Source: Takakia lepidozioides
Taxonomy: Eukaryota > Streptophyta > Takakiopsida > Takakiales > Takakiaceae
DNA: 64,000 nt
Assembly: GCA_030704615.1 (NCBI GenBank)
Contig: CM060732.1
Span: forward strand, 80,437,171-80,501,170
Reading direction: 5' to 3'
Below, in pieces: positions 46,551 to 58,400 of this stretch. Position 1 is the first letter of the stretch. The number at the start of each line of letters is the position of its first letter. A program made the translations under genes and the position numbers. The notes beneath the pieces are model-generated. The model made no database searches. It worked only from the letters and a program-made list of their open reading frames with translations, and was not told where the DNA came from.

Positions 46551-49500
46551 ATGGAGTCTGTCCTCGCTCGCTCCATGCTCCAAGCCCCTCATGTGTCTTG
46601 CTCCTCGCACTGCCCTCCCCCGCCTGGACCTTTTCACTTGCCCTGCGCACCAGTGAAGCAGTCTCTTACTGACCTTGCCGTCTTGGCAAGGATAGCACGG
46701 GGTGGCCTTCGGGTTTCAGGCTGGAACCCCTGCCTCAAGCTCCGGCCAGGATCAGAGCGTGCGTCATTACGGTTATACCCCGTTGTTTGCGGGAGTAACC
46801 ACGATTCACCTGCGAGAGGGGAATTAATAGCGCAATTTAGAGCTGTGGAATCTGGAGCTCCTGAGAAGATAAGAGAAGGACGAGAACAGCTATGGAAATG
46901 CTACCTGAGAAAGGGGGGGGAGGCAGTCGCTAGGATTCTTCTTGTAGCACTGGTTACTCTTCCTCCAAGTGCCGATGTTGCGCTCTCTGCATTCGCGTCA
47001 GAACCTGCTGTCAATTCTCTTCCAGAAACACTCATCGTCTCTGGTGCACGGCAAGTTTCAATCTTGGAACCACCCTCGCTGTGTCAGACCACCCAGGCCG
47101 CCACCTCCATTCCTCTTGCAATTTCTCAGTTGCCATCATCTCAAATTGTGAGTTCTGTTCCACTGCTTGCACTCCATTTTGATTAAGTGTATGCCTATGC
47201 CTATTGATCAAAAGGAAGCATTGTAGCAAGCAACCAGATACACGACACAACTGACAGACCTGAATTTGAAAATCTGCATGTAAACTATGTGAGCGAGGAT
47301 TCACACAATTTTGTGCATCTAGCTCTCGTACAGGGAGTCAGAGAGTCTTTCTGGCTTTTGAGTGTCACGTATACCTAGTGGCTAAAGATCATTTTTGGGG
47401 CTCTGGAATGTTGTGCTGAGATCTTAGTGCTCCAGAGTTTTGAGAGCCCTTAAAAGAACACTGAACGAATCGGTACTGCATGCTGGGCCGGGCATTCGGA
47501 ATGCCGGGCTGGTTTTCATATCCTGGTGTATTTGAACCCAAGCAACTCGCCTTTTCAGAGACTCCGTGCAGCTCTGGGAGGGGGTATATCTGGGGGGACA
47601 GTAGAGTAACTTCTCACAGGAAACTGTCGTTGTGCACCCATGTCCCTCTCTCTCTCTCTTAACTCAGAGCGGGGAGTCTACTGAACAATAAACAGATGCA
47701 GAGAGGAAAGGGAGATCGTCAATGCCCGATGTGTGGGGAATACAACATCTTATGAGTACATTCTTTTTTGGGAGTGGATTTGTTTCTAATAACCCCACAA
47801 CTCATGGTTTGGCAGGAGAACCCATAAGCGGAGATAGACTTCAGATTTGGATAAGCTTGAAAGAACATCTAAAAGGCGGGACCTGCCCCTCAGATAGCAC
47901 TTGTAAAAGTAATGGAGACCTACTATATTTATTTTCTCTCTCCTTGCTTCTCTGTCTCTCTCCCTCTCTTATCCAGTCTCACAAAGTAGTGATCAGTGTT
48001 CCTTGTTGGCAAAGACAGGGTCTTCCCTCTTCTTCATCAATCTCTGGTAATAAGGGAGCATGCCTCAATGAAAGAGCAAACTTGGGGACAACTGAGGACA
48101 GGGAATTACCACCGGAGTGTACTGAACAAGGAGCATTGAACGTGGTAGCAAAAGAGCAGACGGTGGAAGAGGAGGTCACAAATGAATCAGTGGTTGAGGA
48201 GGCATGGCAGGTTGTGAATGAAAATTTTCTGGATGCCCGCCATCATTCTTGGTCAGCTGATGCTTGGCTGGTTTGCTTACTCCCCTGACCCTTATGTTCC
48301 TGTTTCCTTAAACCCAAAGGATGGTGTACTCATGGGACCTGTGGCTTGCTTAGATCTTGCAGTCAAGACCCTGGGTCCATTTGGACCAAGACAAGAAGTG
48401 AGTGGGGCAGGGGAGGGGAGCCTACTCTCACAAAAAGGAAGAAGGAAAGAAATATTGAAACTTATTACGTCCCCGGCATGCCCAAGAGAGAGAGGAAGAG
48501 GACTAATGGACAAAGAAGCATGAGGCCATGAACAACTTAGTTATGGGATTGTCTAATTTCTGTTTCTGGGCACATAAGAGCAGAGAGAAAAAAGGGTTTG
48601 ATGGTCATCAGCTCAGCAGTTGCTTTTCTGGTCCATGGAAAGGACCTGTTGGTATATAGTAGAACATGAAACAAGGACATGGATTTACTGGATACCCGCC
48701 TTTTATAAGTTGGGTTTCTCAATTTCATTCTTATCTGCAGTGTCAAGTGATTGCCCAACTATTTTGGAGGATCCTGTATCCAAAGGCTCTGTCTTTGGCT
48801 CGTAGGTGAACTAGGGCAATATGCTCTTATTTTGGTTCGTTATGTGAACTAGGGCTCTCTTATTTTTACATTTTTGTCAAAGATTGAGGGTACTGCAAAT
48901 GAAAAATTTCTCATTACAAAGGGCAAGATACGGTTTGGAGTTCAGTAAGTGGCATATTGCCCATGATTGCAGAAGAAGAAAGAGGAGGTTTTGAAAAGAC
49001 CCATTCGAAGCAGAATGGCTGCCTATGGAGCTATCCGCAGCATGTTGTTGAGCTTGAATGATCCATACACTCGATTCCTCTCCCCAGACCAGGTATTGCC
49101 TGATTGTTGTACAGAATTGATCACATTTCTCATGGCAAAAGTACTTAGTAGGGTCCCACAGGGAAATAGTGCCTTCAATACTGCGATATGTTCACATCAT
49201 ATACTTGTATTTTAGATCTAGAACTGGTACAAATGGACCTCAACCATGTTTCACTGAATGCATTGGCTGGCATTTGGTGGTGGGATTTTCTTACGGCTGA
49301 CTGCAGTGTGATATCACTTAAGTGACTCATCACTTGTTGTTTAGCCAAGCATGTGTGCTGGAATAGGAATCATTGTAGCTTAAGATTTAGGTTCTCAACA
49401 TGTGATGGTTTTCCCTTTAGTGGTAAGTCACATCATGGCTGCTGGACTAGCCAAAAATTGTGGCCTGTAGATAGCTTGTGTTTACACGTAGGATGTCCAT

Positions 49501-52500
49501 GAGTAAGGCAGATGCTGAAGATGTGCATCCCTCACCTGCAGGACCTGGGCTGTTTCCATGGCAGTTTTCTCAGCTCGCAAAGTATGATGTGACGGGGATT
49601 GGGCTGAATCTTGGGGAGGTGGCAAATGACCACGGCGTTACAAACCTGAAAGTGCTGGGCCTTGTGCTGGGCAGTCCAGCACAGTTGGCTGGGGTTCGAC
49701 AAGTAAGTAATTATCTCTTTTTACCTCCTCCGTTCTATACATGGACAGTTTCATGCGGGCACCTGTGAGAACATCACCACCTTGTCATTTCTAGATTCAA
49801 ATTCTGGTGTTGTCTTCCTTGAAGCTGAGGCATCTTGTCGGTCTCAGTTCTATTGCAAGTGCTAAGAAAACTTCTCTCACGAGCTTCATCAAACCATGGA
49901 AGTTTGAGCTTCAAGTCGCCGATTGAATTATGTGTCTCAAATCTCAATCTGATGATCCTGTCACATAATGCTTGAAACTCCTTGGACCCTATTTGGTAAC
50001 TGGCTGCAACTCAACTGGAAAGCAGGTAGCTAGTTTGTTGATAAAAGGTACCATCTTGTTGTTGCTACAGGGTGATGAGTTGCTTGCTGTGGATGGGAGC
50101 AGTGTGAATGGTAAAACAGCCTTTGAAGCAGCATCTCTCATTCAAGGCCCTAAGGGCATGCCTGTTTCTATTGAGGTTTCCCTCTCTCTCATTTCATTTC
50201 TCTCTTTACCTTGTCGCCTGGGCTATGGCAGCAGTGCTGGAATGAGCCCTTATTGTTTACCAGTATGAGGTCAGTGCAGGTCTGTAGATTAAATGACACT
50301 CAATTCCCTGTATCTGTCGCCTAGGATACGCTGGTCTCTACATTGAATGCTACTTAGTTCCTTCTTAGTGTTGTCGGTTGTGTGTGAGTGCGATGGCCAG
50401 TTCAGGCTGAGTCTCATCTACCTTGATGGGCTGAATACCACAACTCCGTGGTTAACAGAGATTAACATTGGAAACACCTATCAGTGAGTAAGGTTTTCAG
50501 AGGAGAGTGGTCAGCTCATGGTGCAGATTCCATGTCCATGGAGAGTGGTTACATCTCCAAATCAAGTGGGTGTGGCATTCTTGTGGTGCAGATCAGGCAT
50601 AGCCCTTGCGCAGAGGCACATAGCATCACTGTGGCCCGCCAGCAGGATGTTCGTACGCCAGTCTTTTATCGCCTCGAACACTCCCAAGATTCTGGTCAGC
50701 TTACTGGTTATATCCGTCTACGAGAATTCAATGCTCTTGCTAAGCGGGACCTTGTTACTGGTAAGTTACTTGCCCTACGCTTGTCACTGATTCCTTTCAG
50801 CAGGCCTATGGTTGAGGAGTTGCACAGCAAAATCCCCAAAGTTTTCTGAATTCGTTTACATACAGAGTTGGCCACCTTCAAAGTCTGTTATGGATGAAGT
50901 TCTATGCAGGACTCGAAATTACTCATATGACATGTCCGGTGGGGGTATAACATGGAATTAGTAAACCCAGTGTTCTGAGGATGGACTCAAAAATGCTTAC
51001 CATAGGAAGGCCACGTGTCGTAAGGAGTAAAAAGGTGATGGGGTGACACTCCGATTCATGCATGCAGCCATGAAGAGATTGCAGGATGCAGGTGCCACAT
51101 CGTATCTCCTTGACTTGCAAGACAATCCAGGTGGCCTTGTGCAGGTATTCCAAGTTTCCTGAATAATCTTACCCAATGAGAGGGTATACTGTTTCTTTCA
51201 TTGACGAATTATCTGGACTTGGAGGAATGAGGGTTCTATTCTCCTTTGCTGAAATTTAAAGAGTTTGTTCAATCTGTCAGCTAGCTGTCAGTTGGTACGT
51301 GCAGCAGTTGGGTCTGGTGTCTTGTTTAGTGCTTGACGACTCTGAAACGGCAATTCTAAATGCAACCATTTGGAATGCTTTCAGGAGGAGTGATAATGGT
51401 AATTGATGTGACATATGTGTTTGCAGGCAGGCATTGAAATAGCAAGACTGTTTCTGGATGGTGGTGAGACGGTACTGTCTAACTTGCTTTGCTGATTTGT
51501 GCTTGTGTATCGTCTTTCTACTTAAGCAGGGTTAGAAGATGGTGCAGAGTCAGCGTGCTCATTCCTTTGGGTGTAGTTCTGTCTTGGAAAAACCATGGCG
51601 AACAAGAGTGAATCTTAAGAGAGAATTCAGATGGTGCAGGGTCAGTTTTGGCCATGGCCATGGTAGGCCAGCAAAGGGAAGATAGCTTCATAGAGAGTGA
51701 ATGTTAAGTGTTCTCGTTGTAGCCTTATGACCATGTATCCTGTGTGCAGTCTGGATAGAGCAGAAAGAAGGTAGTTTAGTTCCCACTTGCAGGGATGACC
51801 ATGCTGCCTTTGCAGTGATGCGGTCAAAAGCATTGGAATCAATAAATTTTTCTTCAGGGTACCTCACTTACGTTCGGTCATATTCACAAGTCTCTTACAA
51901 CATGCCTCCGCATTTAGATGAATGTTCGGTCCTGACAATGTGCAGGTAATAGAGACAGTAGGGAGGGATCCACAGTCATTTCGCAGTGTTCTTGCTTCAG
52001 GTCCACCATTGACCAGGGCTCCTCTCATGGTATGCTCAAGCATGGTCACTCTTAAGAACCTGTGTCCACATGTTGGGGTTTACGCAAAGTATAGCAAGGC
52101 AGGACAGCAATCTTTCTGAAATCAACCTCATATTACCCTCAACATCATCTTCTTTAGTTTGATGTCAGTGTTGGTCATTCAGTTCACTGAATTCCCTGTA
52201 ACAGATCATTGTTGGCTGTGCGGCAGCTCTAATGCAGTTTCAGGGCAAGTTTTATAGCATCGGGGGGTAAACCTTGTGACTGGCTCCAGGAGAGTCAGTA
52301 TCCCCTGGATCTAAGCACTATGAGTATGTTATAGGTGACAGACATATGGGTTGGACAATATGTACATCTCTTGTCTCCAACCATCTGCCCCTTCTCAAGA
52401 GAACCCATACAATGACTGCAAACAAACAGACAAGTCATTTCCTAGCTAGATGATTCCTGTGCTGTACATGTCTGCAGTTATATTTTGAAGACATGGTTTT

Positions 52501-54138
52501 GCCCTCTTACACCACCATTGGACCCCCGACCGAAACTTGAAAGTCTGTTGGATATCTGCTGTGCAGGTTTTGGTTAATGACCACACAGCAAGTGCTAGTG
52601 AGATTGTACGTTCTCCACCATTTGTCTTTCCCTGTATTGCATGAAGTAAGAATCATATTTTATATGTTTGTAGTCTAAGTGAAAGTTGATGTCACAGTCT
52701 GGTGGCTGTGAGAGAGTTTTGATAGTTTGATATTCAGGTTGTCATCCACTGGGAGTCAATGGCTGCAAGGCTATACCATGCATGGAGGTGAAATGGATTC
52801 CTTGTGCATCCTGGTGTGGGTAGTTTGGTATGGCCTGACTGAAATACTTTGACAGCAGGCAGCAGGTTACAGGCTGTAGCCCTGAAAATTGATTTGCTGT
52901 GAATCTATGAAATTCTACATATATAGAAGGATATACTCCTGCAGAACCAGGCCCTTTGAAGGTTCCAATTTTGCAGACCTGCTTTTCACTTGATGTAGGT
53001 GTACAAGTTTATTTATAAATTTCACACAATGGTACTGGTTTTTGGGCTGGCAGGTGGCAGCAGCACTGCATGATAATTGCAGGGCATTGCTTGTGGGTCG
53101 ACGAACATTTGGAAAGGTACACTTGTTAGCTGTAACACAGAAGATTTGTGCAAAACAACTAAAAGTTCCAATTTGAGTTTAGGTATTGATTGCTGAAGTT
53201 AGAGGGTTCAAGAAGACACTAGAATGCAATGGCCCATGAGAGTCAATAATGAAGACAATTCAGGGGAAGTGTTGCCAGTAAGCATTTCCGATATACTTGA
53301 AATATGATGTTATCACAACTTGGGAAGGACGGTTCCTCAGCAAGCCGACTACTAGCTTTTGACGATCTTAGAATGTACTCTTAAGACTTGGTTTGCCGTA
53401 GCCTTGCCGTCACAGACCCTGCCAGTTTGGATGGAAACACAGGGAATAGACACTACCGTTGTGAGGGGCTCACTCCAGTAGCGTGACTTTACTTGATATA
53501 AACAATTTGTTCGGGCTTTCCAGATATCCTCTAGAAAGCCCTTCATACAAGCATCAATCTGCTGTTTAACTATCTTAGAGTATGACTTTGAGGTCAATGG
53601 TTCCTATGGATCTATCTCATCTCTTCCAGAGTGATTATGGGCAGTTTAGTGCCCTGCCTGGACACACAGTGGGACATTCACATTGATGACTGATACGGAA
53701 CCTGATAGATACAGTGCTTGCAATGGCTGCAGGGTTTGATCCAGTCTGTGTATGAGCTTAGTGATGGCTCTGGAGTAATACTCACGGTGGGGAAATATGT
53801 CACTCCTGGGCATCATGACATTGATGGCAATGGAATTGAGCCAGATTTCAATCGGACCCCTGGTTGTTACCTTTACTCTTCCTTCCCCTCCTCCCCCATT
53901 TCCTTACTCTTGTTCTGACCATCTCCTCGCACTCGTTCTGTAAGCCTACCCCTTTCCTCTGCATAGGGAGGGGTGTGGTCCTCTGCGGGTAGACTTAGGG
54001 AGAGGTATGGTGTGGAACGGCGGGTTTTATCCCAAGAGACCATGCCACAAGGTGTTCAGGATTTTCACTGACCCCAACGTTGCTCGCCATTCAGAAAGTG
54101 TACAACTCAGTAAACTGCGCCTTGTCTTAAACAAATAG
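46551..54138 (+). CDS. ctpA: Carboxyl-terminal processing protease CtpA (D1 processing peptidase), thylakoid lumen
   Basis: S41-family Ser/Lys protease that trims the C-terminus of precursor D1 so PSII can assemble its Mn cluster. Exons: 46551-47147, 47977-48270, 48973-49092, 49565-49702, 50071-50175, 50592-50760, 51068-51144, 51427-51471, 51946-52029, 52567-52605, 53054-53116, 53733-53862, and a tentative 54095-54138. Bipartite leader: a Ser/Arg-rich chloroplast part, then hydrophobic ARILLVALVTLPPSADVALS ending AFA near residue 149. EEAWQVVNENFLDARHHSWS and LNDPYTRFLSPDQ precede a PDZ domain (VTGIGLNLGEV...GDELLAVDGSSVNG). Catalytic Ser552 in TASASEI and Lys577 in TFGKG are exactly 25 residues apart, as in E. 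coli Tsp. The end is uncertain: exon 12 either reads on to a stop at 53918 or splices at 53862 to the phase-matched last exon, giving 634 residues. An upstream in-frame ATG exists at 46479. Confidence 0.9.
47665..47772 (+). mobile_element. Minimal family-A LINE tail in CtpA intron 1
   Basis: About 100 bp: RLLNNKQMQRGKGDRQCPMC in one frame (compare SLPLNSKQKQRGKGECNCPL), then an internal deletion, then CATCTTATGAGTACATTCTT. It retains the knuckle start and the extreme 3' end of the family but lacks everything between. Confidence 0.7.
53373..53571 (-). mobile_element. Family-A LINE tail in CtpA intron 11
   Basis: On the minus strand it reads QQIDACMKGFLEDIWKARTN followed by CLYQVKSRYWSEPLT, ending GGCTACGGCAAACCAAG, TCTTAAGAGTACATTC. 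ATCTTAGA flanks both sides (53365-53372 and 53572-53579), a possible short target duplication. Antisense to CtpA. Confidence 0.8.
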
Positions 54139-55442
54139 CACTCCAACTAGATTATGTATGGTTGTGTGACTCAGTATCCTTGGGCGAAGAGGCTCACGCT
54201 AACCGGATCAGTATCGGTTCGGTAGTTTCCAGTATTAACGCATGGTGGTATGCTGCTTTGACCACCAGGTAGTCAGGAGGCAAAACAGAAGTTGGGCAGT
54301 TGCCACTTGGTGAAACAAACAAGCAACAGTCTATCATTGGCAAACCTCTCGCTATGATGCTTTAGGAGGTTTGAGTTTAGCTAAACAAAGTGACTATTGG
54401 TGTGTGGAAGGGCATCGTGTGAAGTCACTTGATATGTGCTTCTTGTCCGTGTGCTTCTTACCTCTGAAGATGAAATTACAGCTCTCATCAAATTAACCCT
54501 TATCAAGCCTAATCATTTCGTGGGATTATATCTTGTCTGAGCTTACCTAAGGGTTATTAGGCTCTCTCCAAGCTGGAGTAAAACACTTTGATGTCTCTGA
54601 TGATGTGCATTTTGGGGATTCTTATCATATTGTGTCTGAGCCTTTTCCCTACCAATTAGGTCTGATAGAAGTCAATGCAGGAGTGCTGTGGTTGGAGCTG
54701 TTTTAAAACTCTTGGTTTCTACAAAGAGGACTTCCAGAGAATTTCAGAAATTTGTTTAGTCATCATTGTCCGTCTTCAGTAGAAAATTGGAACAAGTATG
54801 CATTTGCATAGAACCAAATCCTGCTTTTCATGGTGAAGGTAAATTGTCCAGTCCTATCAATTGAGAAGGATCTGCCAAGAACTTTCACGGTGAGGGAGAT
54901 CTGAGAGATTTGTTTGTGATGAAGTCTATCATTTGCATGCACTAGTTTCCATTTCTCTTCCCAGCTATGATTCTACTGATGAGAACTATTTGGAGAGAAA
55001 TGACAACATGAGAACTTATTATACAAGAAATATGGCAGGTGTCATAAATCTGCAGGGCCATTACAAACTTCCTACTAGCATATATAGAGACATGCAGACA
55101 GAGATTGATTTTTCAGACCAGCGAAGTACCTTTCTGGCACTCGTACCGAAGAATCTGGTGTTGTCCATACTCCTCCATAATAAGAAGTGTTGCCATATGA
55201 TCGACAAGTCGAAGGATAAAGGTGAAGATACATTTTGTTAAACCTAGATAAGATAAGATAAAGATAAAGTTACTTTAACGTCCAGTGAATTTACAGATCC
55301 TAGTGCCCAGCTGATTGAGGGGCCAATGGACAGTAGTAGAAGGGACATTTTAAACCGGGGATTACCGTGGTTCTGTGCAGGCAGAAAAAGTCTGATACAC
55401 CTTACTGCAATAATCTGGTTCTTAGATCCAACTATCAGGACG
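54139..55442. other. Spacer between convergent CtpA and SDR genes
   Basis: An open frame on + at 54933-55241 has no recognisable domain and no repeats. The rest is unremarkable. It likely holds the 3' UTRs of both genes. The tandem GATAAGATAAAGATAAAG lies at 55248-55268. Confidence 0.35.
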
Positions 55443-58400
55443 TCATGGAGTGGAGACAAAGTCTTCACTAAATTTCCAAAGCTTAGCTGCCAACTCCATG
55501 TCTTTAGCTTCTTGGCTAACCAAATTGTCGTGTTGGTTGCAGTCAAGGAAATATTTTCCTGTAATCCCCTTCATGCCAGGATTTGTTGCCACATAGCATG
55601 AGGTTGCTGCACCCTGTAGGCCCACAAATTTGTTGCACAATCAGTCAGTACTGTGAAGATACAAGTGAGAGAGAAGTGTCCTACGGAGAAGTTCAGATAA
55701 AGCCTGCAGGACACTTGACAGGGTCACTGCAGAACATAACAGCAGAAGGAAAAAGGAAATAGGTAGAATGTACTCGTGAGTCTTTGTTTGCCGTAGCCTT
55801 GAGGTCATAGTCCCCGCAACCAGTTTACATCGAATAGGTACTACCTTTGTGAGGGCTTCCTGCTCTTCATTTGATTGTTTAGAAATATAGGTGGAACAAC
55901 CGCTTGATATAAACAATTAGTTCGGGCTTTCCAGATATCCTCTAGAAAGCCCTTGATACAAGCGTCAATCTGCTGTGTGTGAGGAGCCCAAAACTCCAAC
56001 AGGTTTTAGGCTCAGCCTTGAGATTTTGAAAGTTGGTGAACAGAGGTGCAGGAACCATGTTCATGATGTTCCAGAAGAGGGTCACTCTCTGTTGAGAATA
56101 CCCTAGTCGATGGATCGCAAAATGGATATTGTCTTCCGGCTCCCCACACCTTGGGTAATGACAATTTCCTTTTCCTCTCAGCATCTGTATATTGTCAAAG
56201 GTAAGCCCCCTGCCCTGAGTTTAAATTTCAGTCTAGTGCCGAGGGTAGGTAGGTCCTGTGGATCATCCCTACGGTCCTTGCCCATGTCACAGACTGGAAA
56301 CAAGTTCAGGGAAGCTTTATGCCTAACTTCACTTTCATTGAACAGTCCTTGGGCATCAGACATGGCTTTGGACACAACCCCGTCCAGGTCAACTTCATCC
56401 AGTAGGGTTAATTCTTCTGGACAAATATTCAGATACTTAAAAGTCTCTTCTACCCATTTCCCCCAAGACTTAGCCTGTTTAACAGGACGGTCATGCTTTC
56501 AAGAAATATCTTCGGTATCTGGGCCTAGACATGCGTTTCAACTGAGGTCAGCTACCTCCAGAAGGGTTAATTCTTCTGGACAAATATTCAGATACTTAAA
56601 AGCCTCTTCTACCCATTTTCCCCAAGACTTTAGCCTGTTTAACAGGACGGTCTTGCTTTCAAGAAATCTTACGGTATCTGGTACTAGACATGCAATTCAA
56701 CTGACCCCACCATCTGATCTTGAAATCATCTTGTCAAGAGCTTAAGGGAGGTATGCCACACCGAAACAGCCACATTAACTGTTCTAGAACAGGCCGACAT
56801 GCTTTCTTTTAAGCACCACAACCTGAATGGATTATAGAGACTTCGTAAGGTTGGAATTGTCGACCCACACAGCAGATGCGTACTCCAAGGCAGGCCTAAT
56901 TGCAAAGCATTGTCCTTTTAATTTCAGTATTAATCCTCTGCAGCGGAAAAGTTTAGTGAGACCCAAAGCTTTGCATTTAGCTGATCGAATCACTTTTTGT
57001 ATCAGCGCATCCCAGTTACAGCTGGAGGAAAACTCAACACCAAGATAGGTGTAGGAAGGGAGTCCCATTTCCATTTCAGATCCCCTCCTCCTTCCCCACG
57101 GTCAGTGAATGCCACCATTTACTAAGATTACCTTCTAACCTCCACAGGTCAAAAAACCTCTTCGCACCATCAATCAACTCCTGCAGATTGGATGGGTTAT
57201 CCCCTAGGCCTGCGAAAACACAAGAGCTGGCATGGTGGCATCCCCCACCTCGAACCCAAACCCCTCACTTTCGACACCTTTAAGAAGCCGAATAATGAAA
57301 ACATTGTCAATAGACAGAAGTCTACTTCTTTGATACTGCTCAAGGTGTAGCACGAGGTTGTCCCCTCTCCCCACTGCCAGCAGTAAATTGGTGGATAAAT
57401 GAGATCAACCTCAAGATTGCTAAGAGACGCACACTTAATATGGAGTGCTGTAACATAAAAAATGACAAGGAGCGTGGTCTAGATATTACCAAATGCACAA
57501 AGAAGTTAACCAGCTTGTAAGGGCTCAGAAGAAAGTATAATGGAAGAGTTGTACCGAGACGTTCACTTGAACCACCATGGTGGTAATGATAACAGATTCT
57601 GGTTGGCCTTACAGCATTTGTACAGGCCTAAAAATGGCTAGCAAGTACAGGCTTTAAGGAATAATAAGGGTGCAGTGGTGATTTCAATGGTTGACATCGT
57701 CAAAACCTTGGAAACAAAGTACAGCTTTCTCAGCTGTGAATCTGACTCTAATAGTCTCTAAAGAATGGAAGGACACAGTAGAAAAAACTGTTCCTATATT
57801 CCAAGACACAGGCCCTCATGAACTGGAGTATATCTCAAAGGGATACAACACACCCATTGGTTCTTCTGAGATCGTGGAAGCTGTAAAGCATCTAAGCGGC
57901 TATAAAGCAGGTGGACCTGGTGGCCTTGTCGACCAGCTAATCAAGTATGGTGGTGACCCTATGGTTGAGGCCCTTGCCGTTCTCTTTAACCTTATTTGGC
58001 AAACTGAAGTGATTCCCTTTTGTTGGAGGCCGGGACTGTCAATCTGTACAAGAAAGGCAACAGAGAAGAGCCCGGGACTATAGCGACATCACACTTCTTA
58101 TCACAGTTGGCAAGCTGTTTTGTAGGATAATAAGCACCTGTCTTGAGTTTGATCTGGAGTCTAGAGGTGACTTTCATGAAGGCCAGGCATCTGGCGTTTG
58201 GAGACATAGGGGCTGCTGCACTGACCATATCTTCACTCTAAGCCAGATTATCCAGGGAAGGCACAAAGAAAGCCCAATTTTCTCTTCTTCATGGATGTCA
58301 GAGAAGCTTATGACACAGTATGGCGTGGCGGGCTCCAGCTTTGGTCTTCTGGGGTCAGGGGAAAGATGTGGAGGATGGTTCACAACCTGTATGTATGTGA

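Noticed and set aside
54933-55241. 102-codon frame between CtpA and the SDR
   Set aside because: No family resemblance, no splice link to either gene, and it sits where 3' UTRs are expected.
56110-56745. 211-codon + frame in SDR intron 7
   Set aside because: It is the antisense of the LINE coding tail; the length comes partly from the 169-bp duplication.
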